Positions 7,018 to 16,474 of a stretch of 64,000 nt of DNA are shown here, one piece after another; the first letter of the stretch is position 1, and the number at the start of each line of letters is the position of its first letter. The stretch is taken from positions 98,913-162,912 of the forward strand of contig JHYJ01000003.1 in assembly GCA_000621425.1 (NCBI GenBank). The letters are read 5' to 3'. Below the pieces are notes generated by a model that was not told the DNA's origin, searched no databases, and worked only from the letters and a program-made list of their open reading frames with translations. A program made the position numbers and the translations under genes. Source of the DNA: Lachnospiraceae bacterium AB2028. Its GTDB lineage: Bacteria; Bacillota; Clostridia; Lachnospirales; Lachnospiraceae.

Positions 7018-9912
7018 TTATAAATTTTCGAGATCATCGCTTTCCAGCGGACTGTTTATCCATGCAAATTTCTCAGCATCCGAAACGGCCGACTTCAAAG
7101 TTTCAAGATTTTTTTCCTTGCCGATGATAACTGTTTTCTGATTCTTTTCACTCAGCAGTTTGCATACAGACCTGAACAGGTTTTCCTTATCTGTTTCATT
7201 AACGGTATCATCAAAGACCTGCAGTACAAAAAGCCCAACGGTTCCGACGCTGTTTTCTGTAATGTTCTTAAGGTTCTTTTCGTATGTGCTTACTTTATAT
7301 CCTGTCCGGACAAGCTTACGCTCAAGATCTTTTACCAACACGCTGTGGCGGAATGCCAGAACTACCACATTTTTATTTTCTGATACACTGTTTTCCGACA
7401 CAGGATGTACCTTCTCCACAGGCAGGAACCGGCACATAGTTTCCTCAAGCTTGGAAGACTCAACAGGCTTTGTAAGGTATTCATCGAAACCTGCCTCAAG
7501 ATAATATTCCCTTGCTCCCGATATTGCATTCGCAGTCAGGCATATGCAGGGAGTATTAAGATTAGGACAGTCTTTCTGCTCCTTCATTTCGTGAAGAGTC
7601 TCTATGCCATCTTTTCCGGGCATCATATGGTCGAAAAAGATAATGTCGTATTTTTTACCAAGGGCATACTTAAGACCTTCATAGCCGTCATTAGCGGTAT
7701 CAATCTTTACTTTTGTCTTTTTCAATAGGCTCTCAAATACCATGAGATTCATCGGATTATCATCTATTGCAAGTATCTCTGCTTCAGGCGCAACAAATTT
7801 CTCGTGGTAATCCCGTCTCTCTCCTGCCAGGCGCTCGTACGCTTTTGCATAGTCTCCCAGTTCTTCCCACTTTGTCACTTTCTGTCTGAGCACAAAGGAG
7901 AACTTTGAACCGACACCGTAGGTGCTTTCCACATTCATTTCTGAGCCCATCATTTCAAGCAGGCGCTGTGTTATATTCATTCCCAGCCCCGTACCTTCGA
8001 TATTCCGGTTTCTCTTTTCCTCTATTCGGTCAAACTGTTCAAAAAGACGGGAGATATCCTCAGCCTTTATTCCTATACCGGTATCCTCAACCGCCACTTT
8101 CAGATCTATCTGATCGTCATCAATTTTTTCATACCCTACCCGGAAAGTAACCGTTCCTTTTTCCGTATACTTCACTGCGTTAGTGAGTATGTTCGTAATG
8201 ATCTGTTTGATCCTTATCTCGTCCCCGTAAAGTCGCTTAGGAATTTTAGGATCAATTTCCAGTGCAATCTTCAGTTCTTTCCCATCTGCCCTGATCTGGA
8301 CCACATTAACAAGATCATTTATAACTGATGACAGATCGTAATCCACCGGATCTATCTCCATTTTGCCTGCTTCTATCTTGGAGAAATCCAGTATATTATT
8401 TACAAGGCCCAGTAATGTATTTCCGGCGCTCTTGATATTTTCGGCATAAGAAGATATATTCTTATCCGCACTTTCACGCAGGATCATCTCATTCATTCCC
8501 AGGACTGCATTGATGGGCGTACGGATCTCATGTGACATGTTGGCAAGAAAAGCACTCTTTGCCTGATCCGATTCTTCGGCAATCTTCTTTTCCACCTCCA
8601 GCTCATGCACCATAGTCTTCTCATAGTATATGCAGTTTTCTTTATGGTTAAAGCCGTTGTAGATCGCAACTGCCATCTGCCTGCAGTTCTTATAGCCGCA
8701 GCAGGTACAGTTGATATTCCTTGATTCTTCCGTCAGCTTGTTCATGCTGACATATATTTCTTCAAACTCTTCCGCATTGGGAATCGCATACTTACACTCT
8801 TCTGAGCGGTCTGTGTAACCACGCAGGTAATCCTCAAGATTAAGGTCCTCAAACTGCTTATTGAACTGCTCAAGCCTCTCTGCCGGAGTATCCGGTCTTG
8901 ACCATGCATCCCCGCTTGTATTTTTCTTTGAGTTCTCACGTATTTTTAAAAGTTCATAAAGCGCATCATCCGTCAAAGACTTCTCGGGATTTACAGCAGT
9001 ACCGCATATACAGCCCTTCTCGCAGTTTAATGCATCAATAAAAAGGAAAGGCGTCTCGCGGTCACGTATCCTGTCTTTATTGATGTGAAGCCACTCGTAA
9101 AGATGGCGTTCTCCCTCTATCTGCCTTATAAAGACTTCTTCTCCAAGGAACCACTTTACATTTTCAGCAAGTCCGCCGGGTGTCGGATAGAAAGAACCAA
9201 GACCGTACTCAATCTCACTATGAACTGAGGGACCGCTTACATTGTGTTCTTTTACATATCTCATCAGGTGCTCAAATGTCACATTGTACTGCACCAGGCC
9301 TTCATTATGGGGATCCTCGATCTCAAGCTTCTTTGCGATACAAGGACTGATGAAAGCAAACTTATCCTTTATGCCAAGCTTCTTTCTTGCATATATAGCG
9401 GCACACATTAAAGGACTCTGCACTGGGAAGAGTCTCGGCAATAATTCCGGAAGATAACGCTCAATGTAGGAAACCAGTGCAGGACAGGGCTGGGAAATGC
9501 CCCCTGCAAAATCATGTTTGTCGATATAGTTAAGATAGCCCCAGGTGGTGATATCAGCACCGAAGGATACGCTGATTATCCTTTGGACTCCCAGCTCCTT
9601 CAAGCCCCCCAGCACGCTGTCATACTCTTCAGGGTAATTTGCCTTAAAAGCAGGCGCAAGCAGAAGAGAAATGGGCTCTCCGTTTTTCAGGTCGTTAAAG
9701 AATCTTTCCGTATCGTCCTCGAACTCACGGGCACCATGCACGCATACATCAATACAGCTTCCGCAGGCAACACACTTGCTGCCGTCCACCACAATCCTTG
9801 CCTTGCCGTCTTCTTCCTTTGAAATGCACGCACCGATAGCACTGCATACATTTATGCACTTGTTACAGCCGATACAGTTTTCATTTGTAAAAACAATGCT
9901 TCTGCTTTCCAT
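7018..9912 (-). CDS. hybrid histidine kinase with [FeFe]-hydrogenase-like (HydS-type) sensor domain
   Basis: Soluble 964-aa signalling protein. Order: two ferredoxin 4Fe-4S motifs (C13/C16/C19/C23 and C47/C50/C53/C57); an [FeFe]-hydrogenase large-subunit domain (about 80-305); a further Cys cluster (C402, C404, C405, C410, C427); HisKA with phosphoacceptor H461 in SHEIRTP; HATPase (TGLGMNI); a receiver with FFDHMMPGKDG; and about 110 C-terminal residues like a degenerate second receiver. The four H-cluster cubane ligands are recognisable as C143 (QPCP), C191 (SPCIAKK), C297 and C301 (NCEKGC). The residue before C143 is Pro where catalytic enzymes have the proton-relay Cys (TSCCP), as expected for a sensor rather than a fast catalyst. 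The start at 9912 lies 7 nt after the upstream stop, with AGAAGG before it. Likely role: H2 or redox sensing feeding a phosphorelay. Confidence 0.85.
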   Translation of the reverse strand: MESRSIVFTNENCIGCNKCINVCSAIGACISKEEDGKARIVVDGSKCVACGSCIDVCVHGAREFEDDTERFFNDLKNGEPISLLLAPAFKANYPEEYDSVLGGLKELGVQRIISVSFGADITTWGYLNYIDKHDFAGGISQPCPALVSYIERYLPELLPRLFPVQSPLMCAAIYARKKLGIKDKFAFISPCIAKKLEIEDPHNEGLVQYNVTFEHLMRYVKEHNVSGPSVHSEIEYGLGSFYPTPGGLAENVKWFLGEEVFIRQIEGERHLYEWLHINKDRIRDRETPFLFIDALNCEKGCICGTAVNPEKSLTDDALYELLKIRENSKKNTSGDAWSRPDTPAERLEQFNKQFEDLNLEDYLRGYTDRSEECKYAIPNAEEFEEIYVSMNKLTEESRNINCTCCGYKNCRQMAVAIYNGFNHKENCIYYEKTMVHELEVEKKIAEESDQAKSAFLANMSHEIRTPINAVLGMNEMILRESADKNISSYAENIKSAGNTLLGLVNNILDFSKIEAGKMEIDPVDYDLSSVINDLVNVVQIRADGKELKIALEIDPKIPKRLYGDEIRIKQIITNILTNAVKYTEKGTVTFRVGYEKIDDDQIDLKVAVEDTGIGIKAEDISRLFEQFDRIEEKRNRNIEGTGLGMNITQRLLEMMGSEMNVESTYGVGSKFSFVLRQKVTKWEELGDYAKAYERLAGERRDYHEKFVAPEAEILAIDDNPMNLMVFESLLKKTKVKIDTANDGYEGLKYALGKKYDIIFFDHMMPGKDGIETLHEMKEQKDCPNLNTPCICLTANAISGAREYYLEAGFDEYLTKPVESSKLEETMCRFLPVEKVHPVSENSVSENKNVVVLAFRHSVLVKDLERKLVRTGYKVSTYEKNLKNITENSVGTVGLFVLQVFDDTVNETDKENLFRSVCKLLSEKNQKTVIIGKEKNLETLKSAVSDAEKFAWINSPLESDDLENL

Positions 9913-9919
9913 TTTTATG

Positions 9920-12760
9920 TCACACCTTCTGCTGTAGTAAAGAACATATGCGCTCATAGTCATACATGTCCGCTGCATCTTTCAGTTCATCAAACAGCGC
10001 CATGTCTTCTGCAGGAATACCGTATCCATCCATATCTTCAAATACACATTCCAGCATTTCCGTATCCATTTTATCTGCAGCATTATAGAGCTCAGCATAA
10101 ACATCCTTCATCAGGTCTTCGTCTGCCTCTGCTCCGCTTACGCTGGTTTTTTCTTCGCCAAATATGGGTGAAATCATCTCATAAAAACTGCGGTATTCCT
10201 TTATAAATGCATCATGATGTCCTTTAATGTATTCCGCATCATTAGCCTTACCGGCATTCTCCAGTTTCTGAGCTTCTTCAGCAAGCGGCATAGCACCTAT
10301 TATCTTTGCAGAACTCTTCAGTGCATGAACCTTTATTGTATATTCTTTGTAATTTTCTGAGTGATACAGTTCATCCAGTCCATCCGCAGTCGAAACTATT
10401 GAATCATAAAATACCTTAAGCACAGGAATATACATATCCTGGTCGCCGCTGTTTATGATACCCTGTTTTACATCAACCCGTTTTCCGTCTAAAACTGCCA
10501 GCTTTCCGAAACTGCTGTTATCACAGCTTTCTTCTCCTGAACCAGCCGTCTCAGTTTCATTAGTTTCAGGTACAGCACCGTTTGGAGTCTCATCAACCCC
10601 TTCTTCCGGCGACAGTATCTTGCTGTCAGGAATAAAGTGCATAAGCATCTCTTCAAGCTTATTAAAATCGATAGGCTTGGTTAGATAGTCATCAAAACCT
10701 GCATCCATATATGTATCCCTTGCTCCGGAAAGTGCATTCGCCGTCAGGCATACCACCGGTGTCTCCAGATTCGGATTGTCACCCTGGGCCTTCAATTCTT
10801 TCAGGGTTTCTATGCCGTCCTTGCCGGGCATAAGGTGATCCAGAAAGATCGCATCATACTTTTTCGACTGCGAAAGCAAGATACACTCATCACCGCTGGT
10901 TGCCGTATCCGTTACAACAAGATTCTTTTTTATAAGCCCCTTAAACACCGTGATATTAAGTGGATTATCATCAACAACCAGGATATTCGCTTCGGGTGCG
11001 ATAAACCTTACACTAAAGTCCTTTCGCTTTATGTTGTTTGAGCGATAGGAAGCCTCGTAATTGCCCATTGTCTCCCATTTAACCACGCCCTGCACAAGCT
11101 CAAAGGAAAATACGGAACCCAATCCATAGGTACTCGCCACATCAAGTGACGAGCCCATAAGTTCCAACAGGCTCTGGGTTATATTCATGCCTAAGCCGGT
11201 GCCTTCGACATTCCTGTTACGCTTTTCTTCTATGCGTTCGAATTTCGAGAATAGTTTTGCCTTATCCTCTTCCTTGATGCCTATGCCTGTGTCCTTTACG
11301 GATACCCGAAGCAGCACTTTATCCGGCTCGTTTTCAATCTTTTTGAAACCAATATGAAATGTCACGCTGCCTTTTTCCGTGTACTTCACGGCATTAGTCA
11401 GGATATTCGTTATTATCTGCTTTATCCTGACCTCATCACCATTAAGGTATCTCGGTGTTTCAGGATCAAAATCCAGGTACATCTGCAGTCCCTTTGCATC
11501 AGCCCTGTTATGTATCATCGTTACCAGGTCATTTGCCATGGAATTGATATCATAATCAACAGGTATGATATCTATCTTGCCCGCCTCGATTTTTGAAAAG
11601 TCAAGAATATCATTGATTAGACCCAACAATGTCGTGCCTGCATTCCGTATATTGTCAGCATAGGAAAGTATTGAAGAATCATCAGACTCACGAAGGATCA
11701 TCTCATTCATTCCGAGAATTGCATTTATGGGTGTCCTGATCTCATGGGACATATTTGACAGAAAGGAGGTCTTCGCTTCGCTGGCTGCCAGCGCCCTTTC
11801 CGTCATTATCTCGGATTTCCTTATCTCAGCATCCTTTTTTGCTGACTGATAAACCAGCATCAAGAAGGTGGTGATCATGACTGCCGCAATTATTATAGTA
11901 AGAACCAACGGATTACGCAGTTTGTTAAAATCTTCCGTTGCATCAATCACAGACACACAGGTCCAGCCATTATACAGCGGCATATAATAAACCATGTAAT
12001 TTCTGTTTTCATCCTCAAGATAAAGGTTGCCCGTATTGCCTTTACGAATTTCCTTTGTTACGGACATTGATACATAATCTTTACTGTTAAAATAATCCGT
12101 ACCTATCTGAGTGGGATCTGAATGGGCGATTATTATGCCTTTGGAACTTACTATGAACTCTTCGGATGAAGCTCCGTCAGTCACCTGCCCCTCAACAATA
12201 CGCTGCAGGTCTCCCATAGTAAAATCAATGGCCACAACGCTCTTGTCATCACAGAGTTTCCTGACAATGGTTATCATGACAGTGCCTGTTTCCTGGTCAA
12301 CATAGGGGTCAACTATAACTATATCGCCTTCACCAGCCATACCGTCAATGTACCACGGGCGTTCCGTAGGCTCATAGCCTTCATCAGGAACCCATCCGGC
12401 TCCGTCCATGTATATGCCATTTATGTAGCCGTACAGTCCTGTAGTTTCCGTAAGAATAGAACCCTGTATGGCAACGGTTTCGTTTTCCAGATAATCCAGG
12501 ATATCTTCGTTTGACCTGTTTTCCCTTAACATATTGTCTATGGTATAGGCAGACAGATTAATAATATCCATACTTGCCGCCAGGCTCTTATCTATCCTGT
12601 CGGTGGATTCTATGGCATTTATACGGCCGTTATTGATTATGTTTTCTCTTGTTTCGGAAAAAAGTTTTGTGTAATAGATAAATAAGACACAAGCGAAGAA
12701 AGCGATGATCAAAAGATACATCATCATTCTGCCAATGATGGATTTTCTTTTCTCGCCCAC
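9920..12760 (-). CDS. membrane hybrid histidine kinase: dCACHE - HisKA - HATPase - REC - HPt
   Basis: TM1 (YLLIIAFFACVLFIYY), an extracellular dCACHE domain, TM2 (VLTIIIAAVMITTFLMLV), then HisKA (SHEIRTPINAILGM), HATPase (TGIGI, TGLGMNI), receiver (DDNPLN, FLDHLMPGKDG) and a C-terminal HPt with HALKSSAK. The dCACHE has YEPTERPWY followed by PYVD and VVAIDF, matching the Y-x4-R-x-W, Y-x-D and D pattern known for amino-acid-binding dCACHE_1AA sensors. I prefer a GTG start at 12760 (GAGGGTGA 7 nt upstream), because a promoter -10 box at 12811-12816 would put the transcript start at the more upstream GTG at 12802. It is followed after 7 nt by the hydrogenase-type kinase, so both are probably co-transcribed. 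The HPt may serve both proteins. Confidence 0.87.
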   Translation of the reverse strand: MGEKRKSIIGRMMMYLLIIAFFACVLFIYYTKLFSETRENIINNGRINAIESTDRIDKSLAASMDIINLSAYTIDNMLRENRSNEDILDYLENETVAIQGSILTETTGLYGYINGIYMDGAGWVPDEGYEPTERPWYIDGMAGEGDIVIVDPYVDQETGTVMITIVRKLCDDKSVVAIDFTMGDLQRIVEGQVTDGASSEEFIVSSKGIIIAHSDPTQIGTDYFNSKDYVSMSVTKEIRKGNTGNLYLEDENRNYMVYYMPLYNGWTCVSVIDATEDFNKLRNPLVLTIIIAAVMITTFLMLVYQSAKKDAEIRKSEIMTERALAASEAKTSFLSNMSHEIRTPINAILGMNEMILRESDDSSILSYADNIRNAGTTLLGLINDILDFSKIEAGKIDIIPVDYDINSMANDLVTMIHNRADAKGLQMYLDFDPETPRYLNGDEVRIKQIITNILTNAVKYTEKGSVTFHIGFKKIENEPDKVLLRVSVKDTGIGIKEEDKAKLFSKFERIEEKRNRNVEGTGLGMNITQSLLELMGSSLDVASTYGLGSVFSFELVQGVVKWETMGNYEASYRSNNIKRKDFSVRFIAPEANILVVDDNPLNITVFKGLIKKNLVVTDTATSGDECILLSQSKKYDAIFLDHLMPGKDGIETLKELKAQGDNPNLETPVVCLTANALSGARDTYMDAGFDDYLTKPIDFNKLEEMLMHFIPDSKILSPEEGVDETPNGAVPETNETETAGSGEESCDNSSFGKLAVLDGKRVDVKQGIINSGDQDMYIPVLKVFYDSIVSTADGLDELYHSENYKEYTIKVHALKSSAKIIGAMPLAEEAQKLENAGKANDAEYIKGHHDAFIKEYRSFYEMISPIFGEEKTSVSGAEADEDLMKDVYAELYNAADKMDTEMLECVFEDMDGYGIPAEDMALFDELKDAADMYDYERICSLLQQKV

Positions 12761-12810
12761 TTGATACTCACCCTCTTTCGTTGCCGTCACGAATGACAAC
12801 ACACATGGGT

Positions 12811-12840
12811 ATTATACCGCAAAATCCCCCATAACACCAA
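12811..12840 (-). promoter_or_regulatory. promoter for the two-kinase operon
   Basis: On the minus strand TTGGTG (12840-12835) is followed after 18 bp by a perfect TATAAT (12816-12811). Predicted transcription start is about 12804, which makes the GTG at 12760 the first usable start with a ribosome binding site. Confidence 0.5.
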
Positions 12841-12879
12841 TGATAATGAATAACTTCATTTGCTAAAATAATATAACGA

Positions 12880-14025
12880 CTACAAGAATTGCCACTTACT
12901 GAGCAGATATCCGGGTATCACGACTATCACGAAGAAGGCCCAGGATACCAGTGTAAACACCTTGATGAATTTCTTTCCGTTTTCCGGGTATTCCCTTACA
13001 TATATGCGGTAATTGATAACAGATGCCAGCGAACCTATAAGGGAACATAGACCGGCAGTGTCAGCTCCGTATATAAGTCCTGCGAAGCTTTCCGTAAACG
13101 GGTAAAGCACTATAGTTGCCGGAACATTTGAAATCAGCTGGCTCAGGGCGATTGCCCACCAGTACTCATTGCCTGACACGCTCTTTTTCAGAAAATCCGA
13201 GATCATGGGATTGCCTGCTATGGATGATGAAAAAACAAAGAAACAGAAAAAGGTCACGATCAGTACATAATCCACTTGCAGGAAAAGCTTGCGGTTAAGG
13301 ATCAGAATCGTCAGGATCACCACCAGGATCGCATAGGGCCAGAGTTCCGTCCTGGACACAATAGTCAGTATGATCATAACAAACAGCAGAAAATAACCTA
13401 TCCGTCTGCTTTTATATTTTGGATCCCACTCGCCCGCAACCTGCTCTGTGTTTATTTCGATCTTTTCCTTCAGGTTCTTCCTGTAAAGGATCAGTACAAA
13501 TATGATGAGTAAAATCCCGGAGCCTACACACAGGGGTGACATATGCAGAATAAAGCGTCCAGCACTCACTCCCGACTGCTGGAACAGAAAAAGGTTCTGG
13601 GGACTTCCAAAAGGCATCAGCAAGGAGCCGCGTATTGCGGCTATATTCTCCATGCTTATCACAGGCAGTATATAATGCTCCTTCCCGCCTGCCCTGAACA
13701 ATAGAATTGTCAGCGGAACAAATATGATCAGCGAAACATCATTGGTTACGAACATGGATGAAAAAAAGACACCGAATATCAGGAATAAAGACAGTGTCAC
13801 CATTCCACCGAAATGCGTGGTAAAACGGATAACAGGACGGAAAATATTTTCCTGCTTAAATCCTTCCAGGACACTCAGCATCATGAAAAGAGTGCCCAGG
13901 GTATGCCAGTCCAGTTCCTGAAAAAGCGACAGCTTGGGCGGCGTGATAAAAAGAGAGATTACCGCAGCAAGTACGGAAACCGTGAGCATAGGTTCTTTTT
14001 TCAGAAAGGCAAGTACCTTCTTCAT
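12880..14025 (-). CDS. ArsB/CitM-type ion-transporter superfamily permease
   Basis: A 381-aa membrane protein with about ten TM segments. The two repeat halves each carry the re-entrant signature of the ion-transporter superfamily: SSMFVTNDVSLIIF near residue 90 and SQLISNVPATIVLYPF near residue 295. The NVPA and TND motifs are typical of ArsB, NhaD and CitM relatives. It would export or import an anion (citrate, arsenite or similar) or exchange ions; the substrate cannot be told. Start ATG at 14025 overlaps the TGA of the zinc-ribbon gene (ATGA), implying coupled translation; the longer in-frame extension upstream only reads through that gene. It is the last gene of the putP-DUF3737-malY run. 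Confidence 0.75.
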   Translation of the reverse strand: MKKVLAFLKKEPMLTVSVLAAVISLFITPPKLSLFQELDWHTLGTLFMMLSVLEGFKQENIFRPVIRFTTHFGGMVTLSLFLIFGVFFSSMFVTNDVSLIIFVPLTILLFRAGGKEHYILPVISMENIAAIRGSLLMPFGSPQNLFLFQQSGVSAGRFILHMSPLCVGSGILLIIFVLILYRKNLKEKIEINTEQVAGEWDPKYKSRRIGYFLLFVMIILTIVSRTELWPYAILVVILTILILNRKLFLQVDYVLIVTFFCFFVFSSSIAGNPMISDFLKKSVSGNEYWWAIALSQLISNVPATIVLYPFTESFAGLIYGADTAGLCSLIGSLASVINYRIYVREYPENGKKFIKVFTLVSWAFFVIVVIPGYLLSKWQFL

Positions 14026-14288
14026 GAAATGATACCGCCCACAATAACTACCGGTGGCTTTGAAGCTCCACACTCTTCGCAGAATTTTCCTTCATTACCG
14101 GTGTGACCACATGCAGAGCATGTCCAGACAGAAGCCTGGTTTATGGCATTCTTAAGACCTGTAGCCTCACCTACAGCTTCAAAAAAACCGCAGGGCCTGA
14201 TCCCGGACTCCGGATAGTTTAAGCGTCCATCCTCTCGGATGGCAGGATTAAAACCATTCTGCTGTTTATTTTCGCCCTTATTCTCCAT
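14022..14288 (-). CDS. small zinc-ribbon protein
   Basis: An 88-aa soluble protein. The C-terminal third has a clear zinc ribbon, WTCSACGHTGNEGKFCEECGA, with two CxxC knuckles 13 residues apart, ending in a short hydrophobic tail (PPVVIVGGIIS). Similar ribbons end SPFH/virion-core-like proteins, but that domain is absent. The N-terminal part (GFNPAIREDGRLNYPES) is not recognised. The ATG at 14288 has AAGGAGGG just upstream and is preferred to one eight codons earlier. The stop overlaps the start of the permease, so the two are probably translated together. Function unknown; a regulatory or accessory subunit of the permease is only a guess. Confidence 0.7.
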   Translation of the reverse strand: MENKGENKQQNGFNPAIREDGRLNYPESGIRPCGFFEAVGEATGLKNAINQASVWTCSACGHTGNEGKFCEECGASKPPVVIVGGIIS

Positions 14289-14381
14289 AATCCCTCCTTC
14301 TTCCATTTTCATGAAACCTCACAAAATGGATTTACGCAGGCACAATCTATTTCATCATTTATCATTGACTACATTAAAGTT

Positions 14382-15554
14382 TCAATGTCCGCATGCTTTG
14401 AATTCACGAATCCCCTGTTCCAGCCTGCGGACTCCGTCCTCACAAACACTCCTGGGGCAGGCAACATTCAGCCTGAAGAAGCTGTCACCATCTTTGCCAA
14501 AATATGATCCGGCTGAAACAAACAGCCCCGTCTTTTCTCTTATGAATGCGGCAAGTTCCTTGCTTTTTTCTGATACGGAACTGATATCCAGCCAGAGAAG
14601 GTAAGTTGCCTTCCCTTCAATAACAGATACTTCCGGAATATTATCTTTAACATACTCAGTTACAAACTTACGGTTGCCCGAAATATAAGTTCTTAACTCG
14701 TCCAGCCATTCACCACCCTTTTCAAAAGCCGCTACCGCAGCCGGTACAGCAAGGAAATTCGGCTCCGCAACCTCATCCGTATTAAGCGCCCTCCAGATCT
14801 TATGACGCAGTGCCGGATTCGGTATGCTTACAGCCGCAGTTTGAAGACCTGCCAGATTGAAAGTCTTTGTAGGAGCGATACAGGTAATGCTCACATCCCT
14901 GCATTCATCAGATACAGACGCAAAAGGAACATACTCTTCTCCCGGTTCTACCAGATCACAGTGTATCTCGTCTGATATGACTGTCACATTATACTTCTTT
15001 GCAAGCCTGCCAATATGTGCCAGGGTATCCCTGTCCCAGATCAGTCCTATGGGATTGTGTGGATTGCAGAGTATCATAAGGGATGTCTGCGGATCTGACA
15101 TTTTCTCTTCCAGATCCTCAAGGTCCATGGAATACTTTCCGTTTTCATATCTTAGAGGACTCTCCAGTATTCGACATCCGTTATTCCTTATGCTTGTGAA
15201 AAATCCCGTATATACAGGTGTCTGAACCACTACTTTTTCATCCGCAGTAGCCAGTTTCCTTACAGTTGAAGACATGGCAGGAATCACGCCGGTACAGAAT
15301 ATAAGCCAGTCCTTATTAATCTCAAAGCCATGCCTTGTCTTCCACCAGTTTATATATGCGTTATACCACTCATCGGGAACTACCGAATATCCGAACACAC
15401 CATTGGACAGGCGCTTATTCATCGCATCAATGATATCAGGCGCAGCCTTAAAATCCATATCGGCCACCCACATGGGAAGCTCATTTTCCTTCACATCCCA
15501 TTTAAGGGAATCCGTACCCCTTCGGTCTATTACGGTATCAAAATCGTACTTCAT
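14382..15554 (-). CDS. patB: MalY/PatB-family PLP-dependent C-S lyase / aminotransferase
   Basis: Fold-type I PLP enzyme, 390 aa, the usual length of MalY/PatB cystathionine beta-lyases. Visible hallmarks are the N-terminal WVADMDF motif of this subgroup, CNPHNPIG (about 163-170), the cofactor Asp in SDEIH (194-198) and the Schiff-base lysine K230 in APTKTFNLAG. It would cleave cystathionine or cysteine conjugates to homocysteine or thiol, pyruvate and ammonia; related enzymes are also annotated as aminotransferases. ATG at 15554 has TGAGG upstream and begins 8 nt after the DUF3737 stop, so it is in the same transcript. The nearby cysK suggests local sulfur-amino-acid metabolism. Confidence 0.87.
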   Translation of the reverse strand: MKYDFDTVIDRRGTDSLKWDVKENELPMWVADMDFKAAPDIIDAMNKRLSNGVFGYSVVPDEWYNAYINWWKTRHGFEINKDWLIFCTGVIPAMSSTVRKLATADEKVVVQTPVYTGFFTSIRNNGCRILESPLRYENGKYSMDLEDLEEKMSDPQTSLMILCNPHNPIGLIWDRDTLAHIGRLAKKYNVTVISDEIHCDLVEPGEEYVPFASVSDECRDVSITCIAPTKTFNLAGLQTAAVSIPNPALRHKIWRALNTDEVAEPNFLAVPAAVAAFEKGGEWLDELRTYISGNRKFVTEYVKDNIPEVSVIEGKATYLLWLDISSVSEKSKELAAFIREKTGLFVSAGSYFGKDGDSFFRLNVACPRSVCEDGVRRLEQGIREFKACGH

Positions 15555-15562
15555 TATTTACC

Positions 15563-16438
15563 TCAGTTCACCCAGTCAGGCTTGTCTGACTTCTTTCCTA
15601 TATCATCACACACTAAGCTCAACCTTGCTGCATCCGTTTTATCCTTTTCAAGGATCAGTTCCTTTATCTGGGGAGCGGTGATAGTTCCCTCCTTAGGATT
15701 AAACACGCTGTCTATTGATGTGGACACCTCAGCATCCATGACAGAATACTCAAAAGCAAGCGTAGTATTTACTAACTTGCAGTTTTTCATCACGAGATTG
15801 TCTATGTAGCACAAGCCCTGAAGGCTCTCAATCGTGCAGTTTATGAATGTAAGTTTTTTTGAATTCCATCCTAAGTATTCGCCGGATATAAAAGAATCAT
15901 AAACCGTCACATTTTCACTGTTCCAGAAAGCATCTTTTGAAATCAGACGGGAATTGCGGACAACAGCATTTTTCACTCCGTCAAAGGAATAGTTGCCGTC
16001 AAGCTTAAGGCCATCCACTTCCATGTCAGAGCTGTTCATTGCAAAATAATCGCCCTTAGCAGTAACAGACGAAAGCTTTACTTTACTGCAGCTCCAAAGG
16101 GTTTCCTTTGCATCCGTTAAAGCTACATCCGAAAGAACTATATCAGTGCATCTGCGGAAATTCTTTGGTGCCTGTATAACAGCATCTTCCACTGTTATAT
16201 TATCAGTATACCAGACACCCGCCCTTGCCATGTCAAACCATGTACAGCCCTTAGCCTTCACATCACGGCAGTACCAGAGCGGATACTTCCACCTGAACAT
16301 AGCGCCTTCCAGCTCTATGGAACGGCTCTCTTTTAAAGGCGATTCGCCGTCCTCAAACACGCAGTCAGTGAATTTCATATCCCTGCTGCCATAAGCCGCT
16401 CTCTCTCCGGTAAATCTTTTCTGTCTGATTTCTTCCAT
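15563..16438 (-). CDS. DUF3737 right-handed beta-helix protein
   Basis: A protein of about 291 aa made of short repeating strands (for example KFTDCVFED, VKAKGCTWFD, KLTFINCTIES, LVMKNCKLVN) as in pectate-lyase-like beta helices. The opening MEEIRQKRFTGERA and the overall pattern match the DUF3737 family, which has no known activity. There is no signal peptide or TM segment, so it is probably cytoplasmic. Of two nearby ATGs I prefer 16438, because AAGGTG lies about 10 nt before it; the ATG at 16447 is too close. It sits between putP (28-nt gap) and malY (8-nt gap) in a likely operon. Confidence 0.8.
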   Translation of the reverse strand: MEEIRQKRFTGERAAYGSRDMKFTDCVFEDGESPLKESRSIELEGAMFRWKYPLWYCRDVKAKGCTWFDMARAGVWYTDNITVEDAVIQAPKNFRRCTDIVLSDVALTDAKETLWSCSKVKLSSVTAKGDYFAMNSSDMEVDGLKLDGNYSFDGVKNAVVRNSRLISKDAFWNSENVTVYDSFISGEYLGWNSKKLTFINCTIESLQGLCYIDNLVMKNCKLVNTTLAFEYSVMDAEVSTSIDSVFNPKEGTITAPQIKELILEKDKTDAARLSLVCDDIGKKSDKPDWVN

Positions 16439-16474
16439 ATAAGCCATTCACCTTAGCCTTTCAGTGCCGGTCAA

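Noticed and set aside
12761-12802. Upstream GTG start for the dCACHE kinase
   Set aside because: It coincides with the predicted transcription start from the TATAAT at 12811-12816 and has no ribosome binding site.
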